64,000 nt of DNA from Maricaulis maris (lineage in GTDB: Bacteria > Pseudomonadota > Alphaproteobacteria > Caulobacterales > Maricaulaceae): assembly GCF_036322705.1 (NCBI RefSeq), contig NZ_AP027270.1, forward strand, positions 2,791,501 to 2,855,500, in the 5' to 3' direction. Made by a program: the position numbers and the translations under genes. Every line of letters starts with the position of its first letter. The stretch's first letter is position 1. Shown piece after piece: positions 18,762-26,875 of this stretch. The notes beneath the pieces are model-generated. The model did not search any database. It was not told where the DNA came from and saw nothing but the letters and a program-made list of their open reading frames with translations.

Positions 18762-19391
18762 ATGCAACTGCCGAATCCAACGATGATGGAGCTACTCGCG
18801 ACGCTCTATGAGCCCTGTCGAAACTTCGGTGTCTGTCCCCAAGCGCGTTGGGACCCACAGGCAGGTCATGTGCCGAGGGGCTTCCTCGGCGCCACAGGCG
18901 TCCTTGAAGAAGTCGAGATGGTGTTGGTGTTCGCCGAACCGGGCGCGCCGCACGACGGAGAGGCATACTCCGCCTGCCAGACTAGCGACGACTTCATCGA
19001 AGCAGTGATCAGCCACGCATACTCGGCCTTCGCGTACGGGCAGGACCTGATGCATCGCAACACCCGCGAGCTGATCGACATGGCGTTCCCCGGCATGGCG
19101 TTTGATGATCAGCTGCGGAAGGTCTGGCTGACTGAGAGCCGGCTCTGCTCGCTCGATGAGGAACTGGGTTCATGCTCTGATCGGACTTGTGCGGAGACCC
19201 ACCTATCAGCTCAGCTGGAACTACTGCCTAGGGCGCGGGTGATCACGCTCGGAGGGAAGGCGGCTCAACGCAGTCGCCATGCCGCACCCGGCCAGTTCAA
19301 GGCATATGCGGTGGCCCCACCGGGAGCCAACCACAGACCGGCTCGGCCAAGCTGGGAAGCTGCGGCTAGCTGGGTTCGCGAGATTGAGTAA
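18762..19391 (+). CDS. Uracil-DNA glycosylase superfamily-like protein (orphan)
   Basis: A 209-residue protein with a strong GGGAGGA ribosome site. The layout recalls family 4/5 uracil-DNA glycosylases: a GE.PG-like loop (VLVFAEPGAPHDGE, about residues 55-68), Cys residues near the N-terminus (C18, C24) and in the middle (SRLCSLDEELGSCSDRTCAE), the helix plus strand LSAQLELLPRARVITLGGKAA, and a C-terminal PPGANHRPARPSW where the family has HPSP. The cysteines could bind an Fe-S cluster, but their spacing is not standard. Base composition is slightly lower in GC than the operon before it, and it lies beside an abnormal tRNA, so it may be acquired. It could instead be a non-catalytic relative. 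Confidence 0.5.
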   Translation: MQLPNPTMMELLATLYEPCRNFGVCPQARWDPQAGHVPRGFLGATGVLEEVEMVLVFAEPGAPHDGEAYSACQTSDDFIEAVISHAYSAFAYGQDLMHRNTRELIDMAFPGMAFDDQLRKVWLTESRLCSLDEELGSCSDRTCAETHLSAQLELLPRARVITLGGKAAQRSRHAAPGQFKAYAVAPPGANHRPARPSWEAAASWVREIE

Positions 19392-19495
19392 GGGGGTGCG
19401 GGGGAAGACGGAACACGCGTATATGATTATAAGTGCTCGGATTTTTGAAACAAAACCGAACCGCCTACTAAGGTGCCGCCCGTAGCTTAAGCCGT

Positions 19496-19606
19496 TGGTG
19501 GAGGCGGTGGGATTTGAACCCACGAAACCCCGAGGGGTCTACCGGATTATTCGTCACTACGGGCGGCGTATCAGGCCGGCGCAATCGACCGCTCTGCCAC
19601 GCCTCC
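19496..19606 (-). tRNA. Class II (serine-like) tRNA with an abnormal anticodon arm; possible pseudo-tRNA
   Basis: Reading the minus strand: acceptor stem GGAGGCG / CGCCTCC, encoded CCA, D-arm TGGCAGAGCGGTCGATTGC, T-arm GTGGG-TTCAAAT-CCCAC and a variable-arm hairpin ACCCC-TC-GGGGT, all well formed. The anticodon arm is not normal. If the stem is CCGG/CCGG (19576-19579 with 19542-19545), the loop is 30 bases, some 21 too long. If the stem is CGGC/GCCG, the 7-base loop CTGATAC would carry anticodon GAU (Ile) but leave a 40-base variable region. The discriminator is A, whereas bacterial tRNA-Ser normally has G. It may be a tRNA with a small insertion, an intron-like element, or a decayed gene. 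Confidence 0.6.
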
Positions 19607-19837
19607 AAGGGAGTAAAGATGGGGGGATCTCAGACGCGGGTGCAAGTGACGAGACGTCTTCATGCACAAAGTTTCCATCCAGAGCCATTGCACCCAGCGT
19701 TTTTCTAGACCTTAACATGCTGATATAATTGCGCTATTAAGACCGTCTCGAACGCGGCGCTATCCTCTCCTGGGCACCATATTTTCGATATCGCCGAAAG
19801 CCCCCTCCGGGATCAAGCCGACCCCACAACCCACCCC

Positions 19838-20998
19838 CTACCCCGGCAAATTCTCCAGAAAGAACCGGATCGTATTCTCCCCCATGACCTGGCGGATCTC
19901 GCTTTCGCTCAGGCCCGCGGCCAGCAGGCGGTCGGTGAGGACGGCGTATTCGGAGGCGTCGAAGGTGGTGGTGACGGTGCCGTCATAGTCCGAGCCGAGG
20001 GCGACATGGTCGATGCCGACCAGGTCGATGGCGGCCAGCAGGGTGGCGGCGACGCCTTCGGGGCTGTCGTCACAGGTCACATCGGCCCAGAAACCGATGC
20101 CGATCAGCCCGCCGCCGGCGGCGATGCGCTGCATCAGCGCGTCGGGGATGTTGCGCTTGACCTCGCAATGGCCGTGCACGCCGGTGTGGGAGACCACCAG
20201 CGGACTGTCGGTCATGGCCAGCACGTCCTCGACGACCTGCGGCGAGGAATGGGCGACGTCGATGATCAGGCCGCGTTCGTCCATGCGGCGGATCACGTCG
20301 CGACCGAAATCGGTCAGGCCGGCATTCGACACGCCGTGCAGCGAGCCTCCGAGCGCATTGTCGAAAAAGTGCTGAAGACCCAGCATCCGGTAGCCGGCAT
20401 CCCAGAGCGCATCGACATTGCCGATCTCGCCCTCGAGCGGATGCGCGCCCTCGGTCTCGAGCAGGCCGGCCATCGCGGTGGGGTCGGTCTCGCGCGCAGC
20501 CAGCACGGCCTCCAGGTCGCCCCGGGTCCGGACGACCGTGAAACTGTCATCACGCGCCGCCAGCCGGTTCAGGCGCTCGGCATGATAGAGCGCGCGTTCA
20601 AGGATCGAGTCCCAGGTCCGCATCGGCCAGCGCTGAACGATCGCGAGCGCGGTAATATCGTCGCTGTCGGCGGTATTGCTGTCATAATTCTGGCCGGACG
20701 GGGTCTTGGTTACACTCGAGAAGACCTGGAGCGCGACACCCCCGGCCCGCAGGCGCGGCAGATCGGTATGGCCGCGATCATTCCAGCGCGTCGGGTCGCG
20801 CATCCACAGAAGCATGTCGGAGTGCAGATCGGAGACCCGCAGCGTTGTATGAAGGGCTTCGGCCTCCTCGCTGATCACATAGGGCTCGTGCGGGGTGACC
20901 AGGTTCATCCCGGCATCAATCCGGGCCGGCAGGATGACGAAGACGAAGCCGATGATCCCGACAATGATCAGCGCGATGATACCCAGTGAGATACGCAT
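19838..20998 (-). CDS. Membrane dipeptidase (peptidase M19, renal dipeptidase family)
   Basis: A 386-residue binuclear zinc peptidase. An N-terminal membrane anchor or uncleaved signal (ISLGIIALIIVGIIGFVFVI) is followed by the metallo-domain: DLHSDM (HxD), the bridging Glu in GLLETEGAHPL, the His in VVSHTGVHG with the Cys/Arg region following, and LGSDYDGT. It probably cleaves L,D or D-containing dipeptides or cyclic dipeptides on the periplasmic side of the membrane. The ATG at 20998 is preferred over the in-frame start 17 codons upstream because the extra residues lack a signal-like pattern. Single gene; a terminator of the upstream gene lies just before it. Confidence 0.9.
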   Translation of the reverse strand: MRISLGIIALIIVGIIGFVFVILPARIDAGMNLVTPHEPYVISEEAEALHTTLRVSDLHSDMLLWMRDPTRWNDRGHTDLPRLRAGGVALQVFSSVTKTPSGQNYDSNTADSDDITALAIVQRWPMRTWDSILERALYHAERLNRLAARDDSFTVVRTRGDLEAVLAARETDPTAMAGLLETEGAHPLEGEIGNVDALWDAGYRMLGLQHFFDNALGGSLHGVSNAGLTDFGRDVIRRMDERGLIIDVAHSSPQVVEDVLAMTDSPLVVSHTGVHGHCEVKRNIPDALMQRIAAGGGLIGIGFWADVTCDDSPEGVAATLLAAIDLVGIDHVALGSDYDGTVTTTFDASEYAVLTDRLLAAGLSESEIRQVMGENTIRFFLENLPG

Positions 20999-21052
20999 GA
21001 TGAACCCGTCCGTTTCTGACCGCCGACTCCTTAAACCGGAACGGCCCATGGC

Positions 21053-21084
21053 AAAAGGGCGGCCGGTGGAAACCGGCCGCCCTT
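21053..21084 (-). terminator. Intrinsic terminator after the two-repeat secreted protein
   Basis: AAGGGCGGCCGGT and its exact complement form a 13-bp stem with a 4-base loop; on the minus strand it is followed by TTTT. It lies 22 bases beyond the stop of the gene ending at 21106. Confidence 0.85.
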
Positions 21085-21105
21085 GCTGTGCCCTCGAGCG
21101 CGCGA

Positions 21106-22008
21106 TTACTCGCTGTAGAGCTCGGAGATCGACAGTGACGCCTGGGCGTTCTGACCCTGGCTGTAGGAGCCGATCCAGATGTCGTAGGTGCCGGATGTCG
21201 GATTGCCGAAGGTCAGCGACGGGTTGAGCCCGGCATTGCCGCCATCATCATTGCAATACCAGTTGCCGTTCGGGTCATTGACGAGGATCGTCGTGTCAGA
21301 ACTGGACGCCGCCGACAGGATGAGCGGCAGGGAGCCCGCCGTGAAGTTCAGCTCGAAATCAGGCGCACCCGAGACCCAGCCGGCGCAGTCGCCACGGACG
21401 CTGGACGCCCGGTAGCTGCCACCGGACACGATGCTGACGCGATACGGATCCGGCGTGAAGCCACCGCGCAGGTTGGCAGATCCGTAGTTCGCCGGGAGCG
21501 ACCAGTCGATGCCGCCGCCATATCCACCGGAGGGCTGGCCACCGGCCATCCCAAGCTCGGAGATGGACAGCGTCGCCTGGGCGTAATCGCCCTCTGAATA
21601 GGATCCGACCCAGATGTCGTAGCGACCGGACTGCGGGTTGGAGAAGGTCAGGCTCGGATTGAGGCCTTCGCCGCTGTCATCATCGCAATACCAGTTGCCG
21701 TAGGGACCGTTGACGACCAGCGTCGTGTCCGAGCTGGCGACCGAGCCGATGGTCAGGTCGAACATGTTGCCGGCCTCGTAATAGACCGAAAAATCAGGCG
21801 CATTGGCGATCCAGCCGCGGCACGAGCTGGAGATGTTGCTGGCCCGGATCTGACCGCCAGAGGTCAGCGTCACATTGTATGGATCAGGCGTGAAACCGGA
21901 GCTCAGGTTCACGGAGCCATAGCTCGCCGGTGCCGAGATGTCCTGGGCTGTTGCTGTGCCGGCCAAGAGCGCAACGGCGCAGACACTCATGAAGATTTGG
22001 GTTTTCAT
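21106..22008 (-). CDS. Secreted protein with two tandem PPC-like domains
   Basis: A 300-residue exported protein of unknown function: signal peptide (MKTQIFMSVCAVALLAGTATA) and then two homologous units of about 125 residues joined by a Gly-rich linker (GGQPSGGYGGG). Each unit has YGS.NL..GFTPDPY.V, a Cys before GW, APDF, SSDTT.(V/L)VN.P.GNWYC.DD, GLNPSLTF.NP.SG.YDIW(V/I)GSYS, and ends in SISEL. The two cysteines per unit probably form a disulfide, and the acidic DDDSGEGLNP could bind calcium. The plan resembles bacterial pre-peptidase C-terminal (PPC) domains but without any peptidase. The neighbour at 22187 carries one more copy. Confidence 0.75.
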   Translation of the reverse strand: MKTQIFMSVCAVALLAGTATAQDISAPASYGSVNLSSGFTPDPYNVTLTSGGQIRASNISSSCRGWIANAPDFSVYYEAGNMFDLTIGSVASSDTTLVVNGPYGNWYCDDDSGEGLNPSLTFSNPQSGRYDIWVGSYSEGDYAQATLSISELGMAGGQPSGGYGGGIDWSLPANYGSANLRGGFTPDPYRVSIVSGGSYRASSVRGDCAGWVSGAPDFELNFTAGSLPLILSAASSSDTTILVNDPNGNWYCNDDGGNAGLNPSLTFGNPTSGTYDIWIGSYSQGQNAQASLSISELYSE

Positions 22009-22186
22009 AACATTCCCCTCCCCCCAGACAGTGGGAAACGCCCCTGCGTTCCGGTAATCACCTCTGGTCTGGACCAGATTAACGGGTTTCGCGGGTGAAC
22101 CAAGGCTGAACGCACAAATATTCGAAGTCTGCCGCGAACGAACAGCTGGCAGCCAAAGCTAACAGCCAGCCGGACGAGGCGCGGGA

Positions 22187-22744
22187 TCAATTCGGACCGC
22201 GCCAGCTCTCCATGAGGAGACGCGCCGCCTCCCGGGACTGTTCAGCGTTCAGGTCCGGAGCCCGCACACGGCGCTGATTGGACCGGGTAAAGCCGTGCTC
22301 GGAAAAAGCCAGCCTCGCGTCTGCATAGTCGCCCTGACGATAAGATCCGATCCAGATCGAATAGCGGCCCGAGGGCGGGTTGGCGATCACGACCTGGGGG
22401 TTCAGACCCTCGCCGCTGTCATCATCACACGACCACCCCGCCGGTGAATGTACGACGAGGGTCGTATCAGCCTCCGAGATGGCACTGATGGTGACATCCC
22501 AGATAGCGGCGCTGGAAAAATAGATCGCATAGTCCGGCTTGTCGGCAATCCATCCCTGGCAAGCGGGTGATATCGTGCTGGCCTGGATCGGCCCGCCTGA
22601 CTGGATATCGACCAGAAAGGGATCCATTTCCCACGCCGTCCTGATTTCCACGGCGCCGAAATGTGGCGGAAGATTGGGATCCTGCGCATAGCCACCACCA
22701 GTAAAGGCGATCGCCGCACAAATACTCATCACTGCTCTGGACAT
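22187..22744 (-). CDS. Secreted protein with one PPC-like domain (paralogue of its neighbour)
   Basis: A 185-residue exported protein with signal peptide (SRAVMSICAAIAFTGGGYA) and one copy of the domain seen twice in the next gene: Cys before GWIADKPDY, EADTTLVVHSP, GWSCDDDSGEGLNP, and SGRYSIWIGSYRQGDYA. The C-terminus adds an unrelated Arg-rich tail of about 35 residues. The ATG at 22744 has GGAGGG upstream; a GTG three codons earlier overlaps that site. The two genes are 178 bases apart on the same strand and look like a local duplication that has diverged. Confidence 0.72.
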   Translation of the reverse strand: MSRAVMSICAAIAFTGGGYAQDPNLPPHFGAVEIRTAWEMDPFLVDIQSGGPIQASTISPACQGWIADKPDYAIYFSSAAIWDVTISAISEADTTLVVHSPAGWSCDDDSGEGLNPQVVIANPPSGRYSIWIGSYRQGDYADARLAFSEHGFTRSNQRRVRAPDLNAEQSREAARLLMESWRGPN

Positions 22745-22859
22745 TAATCCCACCCTCCAGCGCCACAGCGCACAGGCACATCGCCTGATTCAACACCACA
22801 GCTCAAATCAGGGGTAACGCGAGACTTTCTCTAGTCAAGAAAAAACGGTCCGGCCGACC

Positions 22860-23735
22860 TTAATTGACTGAGGCGTTCTCGGCGTCAATCAGGATGGTCG
22901 CCTCTACAAGATTGCCGGCTCCGTGATAGGTCAGCGAGGTAAAGGACAGGTCCCGGGCCATGGTTATACCGCGTCCGCGATAGCCTTCGGTCGGTGCGTT
23001 CGATGCGAGGTGACCGGCATGATCAAACCCGGCCCCTTCATCCTGGACCGTCATCGAGATGATGCGCTCGCTGCGCTGGAAGGTGACGATCACAACACGG
23101 TCTGAATACTCCGGATCCCGCAGGCGGGCCTCAATCTCGTCGCGCCAGCGGCCGGCCATGAGAAGCTCCTGCTTCATGGCGGCGTCGATCTCGAGATTTC
23201 CGTGCTCGACAGCATTGATCAGCAGCTCCTGGAGCCCGATCGCCACCAGATCGGAATTCGGACAGGCCAGCGCGATCATGGTTGCCAGATTGCGGGCCTC
23301 ATCAAGCGTGCGCAGGACGAACTGGCCGGTCATGATGGTGCCGATCGCCGACTTCCGGCGTGCGACCTCGGCCTTCAGCGTCATGACCTGGTCGTGAAAC
23401 TCCTTGGCCGCCCGGAGAACGGATCTGACCGACCCGATATCGACATCTGCCGGCAGGACAAAATCAGCCCGCGAGTCGGTCGAGGTGTCAGCGGTAAAAT
23501 GAATGACCTGCAGGGCGCCGGCATTGTGGGCTGTGGCGCGGACCAGGTGGTCGCGATGTTCATCGTCGACAATGACCAGCCCGAGCGTGGTCTCGTCCGG
23601 AAGCGTTGCAGAGGTAACGATGGCGTCCTGAAATGTCTCGGCCAGATAGGCGTGAACAGCCTCGGCCAATGGACCTTTGGCGAGACGGATCCATATCCCG
23701 TCCTTGACCACTTTCTGCGGACGCTCGCTAGCCAT
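22860..23735 (-). CDS. HATPase_c domain protein (RsbW/anti-sigma kinase type)
   Basis: A 291-residue cytoplasmic protein. The first 130 residues resemble a receiver-like fold without a clear phospho-Asp (VIVDDEHRDHLV). A short coiled region (about 112-130) leads to a GHKL ATPase domain: N-box ELLINAVEHGN, VQDEGAGFDH, and GRGITMARDLS. No H-box is present, so it should be a Ser/Thr kinase or ATP-dependent anti-factor of the RsbW/SpoIIAB kind rather than a histidine kinase. Last gene of a four-gene operon with Hpt, STAS and PP2C genes; its start overlaps the phosphatase gene by 8 bases. The STAS protein is the likely partner. Confidence 0.8.
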   Translation of the reverse strand: MASERPQKVVKDGIWIRLAKGPLAEAVHAYLAETFQDAIVTSATLPDETTLGLVIVDDEHRDHLVRATAHNAGALQVIHFTADTSTDSRADFVLPADVDIGSVRSVLRAAKEFHDQVMTLKAEVARRKSAIGTIMTGQFVLRTLDEARNLATMIALACPNSDLVAIGLQELLINAVEHGNLEIDAAMKQELLMAGRWRDEIEARLRDPEYSDRVVIVTFQRSERIISMTVQDEGAGFDHAGHLASNAPTEGYRGRGITMARDLSFTSLTYHGAGNLVEATILIDAENASVN

Positions 23736-24921
23736 CTCCGGGCACCTCCAGAAGCATCAGGGTGAGATCATCGCGGCGCTGCGCCGCCTCATCCTCAAAC
23801 ACTCGGTCGACGAGGGCTTGATGGAAAGCGGCCCCGGACACCGATTGCAGGACGGAGCGGGCCAGTTCCGCGAGATCGGACTGCTGCAGGGACTGGGCGG
23901 GATCGTCGAAGTTCTCATAGAGCGCGTCGCTGTACAGCAGGATGCGGTCACCCGGAACAATCCCTTTCTGATAGGTCTCGTATTGGATGCCGGCGACGCA
24001 GCCGAGCAGCAACCCGCCACCATCGAGGGCGCGCCAGCCACCGTCCGCTTCCAGGACGATCGGAGGCGGCGAGCCTGCGGCGGCGTATTCGACGCGACCA
24101 TTGGCAATATCGACCACGGCGTAGAAGGCCGTCGCGAAATGCTCGACCGGCAGCATCTGGTAAAGATGGTCATTGAGGGCCGCCAGCCAACGGCCGGGAG
24201 CGGATCGATGCTGATCAAGCGTTTCGGCAAGCAGGTGCAGCCGGAAGGCATTGATCGCTGCGGCGACCCCGTGGCCGGACAGATCAACCATGAAGAGGCC
24301 GAAGCGGCTCGCATCGATCTCGAAGACCTGCCACAGGTCGCCCCCCAGCTGGTTCGATGCCTGATAGAAGGTTGTCAGGCTCGCGCCCCGCGGCTCGGCA
24401 ATCTCCGCGACCGCTTCGGGCGATTTGAGAAGCGACATCTGCATCGCCTCGGCGGCCCGCAACTCCTCTTCCATCCGCCGTTGATAGAGTTGCAAACGGT
24501 CGATCATGCGCCGTCGTTCGAGGTGCAGGCGCACCCGCGAGACAATCTCGTGCGCATGGATGGGCTTCGAGACGATGTCGGATGCGCCGGCATCGAAGGC
24601 CGTGGCCCGCTCATCGGCATCCTCGAGACCGGACTGGATCAGGATCGGGACATCGAGACCCAGCCGGCCGCGGACCTGCCGGCAGACCTCGAACCCGTCC
24701 ATGCGCGGCATCATGATATCGAGCACGATCATGTCAACCGGGGTCGCCTCGATGAGGGCGATCGCCTCGACCCCGTCAGCGGCAAAGATGATGTTGTGAA
24801 AGCCTGCGGCCTTGAGAATGCCGCCGATCAACAGGCGCAGCGCCGCAACGTCATCAACGACCAGGATCGTCGCCGGGTCGATCGCCACGACTTGTCGTGC
24901 TTGCGCCGCGAGATCAGTCAT
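23728..24921 (-). CDS. Response regulator with PP2C-type (SpoIIE/RsbU) phosphatase domain
   Basis: A 397-residue protein: receiver domain at the N-terminus (ILVVDDVAALR, phospho-Asp in VDMIVLDIMMPRMDG, Lys in DIVSKPI), a coiled-coil linker (ERRRMIDRLQLYQRRMEEELRAAEAMQ), then a PPM/SpoIIE phosphatase domain with metal Asp residues in QLGGDLWQVF, LFMVDLSGHGVAAA, and DALYENFDD ... RRDDLTLMLLE. It should dephosphorylate the neighbouring STAS protein when the receiver is phosphorylated, much like HsbR acting on HsbA in Pseudomonas. The ATG at 24921 is preferred; a TTG at 24930 overlaps the STAS stop. Confidence 0.88.
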   Translation of the reverse strand: MTDLAAQARQVVAIDPATILVVDDVAALRLLIGGILKAAGFHNIIFAADGVEAIALIEATPVDMIVLDIMMPRMDGFEVCRQVRGRLGLDVPILIQSGLEDADERATAFDAGASDIVSKPIHAHEIVSRVRLHLERRRMIDRLQLYQRRMEEELRAAEAMQMSLLKSPEAVAEIAEPRGASLTTFYQASNQLGGDLWQVFEIDASRFGLFMVDLSGHGVAAAINAFRLHLLAETLDQHRSAPGRWLAALNDHLYQMLPVEHFATAFYAVVDIANGRVEYAAAGSPPPIVLEADGGWRALDGGGLLLGCVAGIQYETYQKGIVPGDRILLYSDALYENFDDPAQSLQQSDLAELARSVLQSVSGAAFHQALVDRVFEDEAAQRRDDLTLMLLEVPGDG

Positions 24922-24926
24922 CGCGA

Positions 24927-25229
24927 TCAATCAATCTGGATGAGCTGGTCGATCCGTGCCAGCTCCACCACTTTGGCGACATGCCCCTTGAGCCCGGACA
25001 AGCGGAGCGTCTTGCCCGCCTTGCCAGCCTTGTCATTGGCGAGCAGGAGCATGCCGATCCCGGCCGAGTCGATCATCTTGGCACCCGTCAGTGACAGCTC
25101 GACGGTGTCGGGCGTGCAGGCCACGATCTCGGCGATGACCTGTCGAAAGGCGTCATAGTCGTCGAAAGTGAGCACCCCCCCGATCGTGACCACATAACGG
25201 TCGCCCCGCGTCTCGCTGCTGTATTCCAT
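24927..25229 (-). CDS. STAS-domain anti-sigma factor antagonist
   Basis: A 100-residue single STAS domain. The phosphorylatable Ser sits in KMIDSAGIGMLLLAND, the conserved DSxGxG loop. A textbook AGGAGG precedes the ATG. It should be the switch protein of the module: phosphorylated by the HATPase protein, dephosphorylated by the PP2C response regulator. Which sigma factor or effector it finally releases is not evident, since none is in this operon. Confidence 0.9.
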   Translation of the reverse strand: MEYSSETRGDRYVVTIGGVLTFDDYDAFRQVIAEIVACTPDTVELSLTGAKMIDSAGIGMLLLANDKAGKAGKTLRLSGLKGHVAKVVELARIDQLIQID

Positions 25230-25289
25230 AGGGGTCCTCCTGTCGGATCCTGTCAGCGCCGTTTCAGGCTGCGACCATGCGGTCGCGCC

Positions 25290-25619
25290 TCATGAAGCGG
25301 CCACCAAGTGCGCAATCGACTCGTCGAGGATGATATCGAGATCACGGCCCGGATCTGTCGGGTCTTTTTCAAGCGCTGACGCGATCATGCTGAGCCGGAC
25401 CAGGCCGATATTGCCGGCCGCGCCCTTGAGGCCATGGGCTGCCGCCCGCGCCTCGTCCGTATCGGACCGGGCGTAAGCAGCCTTGTAGGCCACGACGAGG
25501 TTTTTCAGATCATCGACGAATTGTCCGCGCATGCCATCGAACGCATCGACGCCGACCGCGTTCACCAGGGTGCGCACCATGGGCAGGTCGATCGCCGGAT
25601 GGTCTTGCCAGCTATTCAA
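25290..25619 (-). CDS. Hpt-domain phosphotransfer protein
   Basis: A 109-residue four-helix Hpt protein with the phospho-His in AAHGLKGAAGNIGL. It starts at TTG 25619, which has GGGGAGA at a good distance; another in-frame TTG lies 11 codons upstream. It is the first gene of the operon, so it probably feeds phosphate to the receiver of the PP2C protein from an unlinked hybrid kinase. No sensor kinase is found in this window. Confidence 0.85.
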   Translation of the reverse strand: MNSWQDHPAIDLPMVRTLVNAVGVDAFDGMRGQFVDDLKNLVVAYKAAYARSDTDEARAAAHGLKGAAGNIGLVRLSMIASALEKDPTDPGRDLDIILDESIAHLVAAS

Positions 25620-25710
25620 TTTACATCTCCCCGGTCGCCGACCGTGGTTCAAGACCCGTCCGGACAGCTTTGCTTCAACGCGACTATTTGCGTCTGGCCA
25701 CTAATTTTCC

Positions 25711-26754
25711 CTAAACCGCTGGCGCGGCGGATGAGTCCCGGATGATGATCTCGGATCGGATTTCGTGACGGGCCCCGGCCTCGGTATCGCCATCAAGATG
25801 GCTGGCCAGCAGGTCGATCGCGGCACTCGACATGTCAGAGATCGGCTGCCTGACGGTGGTCAGTTGCGGCCAGATCGCCGTCGCGGTCTGGGTATCATCA
25901 AAGCCGACAACCGTCAGATCACGCGGGACATCGAGCGCATGCTTGTGGGCCAGCGCGATCACCGCCACCGCCATGTCGTCATTGGAAGCAAAGATCGCCG
26001 TCGGTCGCGTCGGCAGCGAGAGCAGCGTCTCTGCCGCGTCGAGACCGGACCGGTAGGTAAAGGCACCGGGCACAATGAGGGCCGGATCGGCCGTCAGGCC
26101 GTGCGCTTGAAGGCCCTCGAGGAAACCCGCTTGCCGCTCGCGGCTCGCCCCGTGCGCTTCGGGACCGAGAATAAAGCCGATACGGGTATGCCCGAGAGCG
26201 ATGAGATATTCGGTCATGCGGCGCGCCGCGGCGCGGTCATCGGTCAGGATGCAAGGCGCACGATCCGGATCTGTGTCAGGCGAAATCCGCACATAGGGAA
26301 TACCTGCCGCCGTGACTGCATCCAGGACCTCGGGAAGGTCGCAGACCGGTGGCGGCATGATGATTCCGTCAAAATTCGAGGTCTGCAGCATCGCGGCGAT
26401 CTGGCTGGCCCAGTCCTCGCCAGCGGCCCCACAGCTTTCCAGCACCAGATGGTAGCCCGAGGCACGGCACCGGTTCAGCGCCCCGATCAGGAGCTCGCTG
26501 ATATAGCCGGCGCTCGGATTATCATAGAGCAGCCCGATGAAATAGGCATTCGCCCGGGCCAGGTTTCGGGCCGAGAGATTGGGGCGGTAATTGAGGTCCC
26601 GAATGGCGGCCTGTACCCGCTCGCGCGTGGCCGGACGCACATTCGGCTCGGCGTTCAGAACCCGCGAGACCGTCATCGCGGACACGCCAGCTGCGCTGGC
26701 AACATCCTTGATCGTTGCACCGGACTGTTTGTTCGCCCGTGTCTTCACACTCAT
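25711..26754 (-). CDS. LacI family transcriptional regulator
   Basis: A 347-residue regulator: helix-turn-helix ATIKDVASAAGVSAMTVSRVLN, hinge YRPNLSARNLA, then a periplasmic-binding-like effector domain (GLLYDNPSAGYISEL, FASNDDMAVAVIA, VVGFDDTQTA). Such proteins normally sense a sugar. The start at ATG 26754 leaves the usual short N-terminus; the open frame runs 24 codons further. There are no sugar genes next to it, so its targets are elsewhere. Confidence 0.92.
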   Translation of the reverse strand: MSVKTRANKQSGATIKDVASAAGVSAMTVSRVLNAEPNVRPATRERVQAAIRDLNYRPNLSARNLARANAYFIGLLYDNPSAGYISELLIGALNRCRASGYHLVLESCGAAGEDWASQIAAMLQTSNFDGIIMPPPVCDLPEVLDAVTAAGIPYVRISPDTDPDRAPCILTDDRAAARRMTEYLIALGHTRIGFILGPEAHGASRERQAGFLEGLQAHGLTADPALIVPGAFTYRSGLDAAETLLSLPTRPTAIFASNDDMAVAVIALAHKHALDVPRDLTVVGFDDTQTATAIWPQLTTVRQPISDMSSAAIDLLASHLDGDTEAGARHEIRSEIIIRDSSAAPAV

Positions 26755-26875
26755 GCTGACGGTCACCCCGGCACCTGCGCAAACCCCGTGATCCGTGATG
26801 GTAGCGCAAACGCACTTCGCCCGCACCCGCCTTCGTCATTCAGCGCGTTTCGCGGATGCCCGGGTCAGGACGAGA

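Noticed and set aside
18526-19837. Integrated island with attachment-site repeats at the odd tRNA
   Set aside because: No second copy of the tRNA 3' end and no integrase were found.
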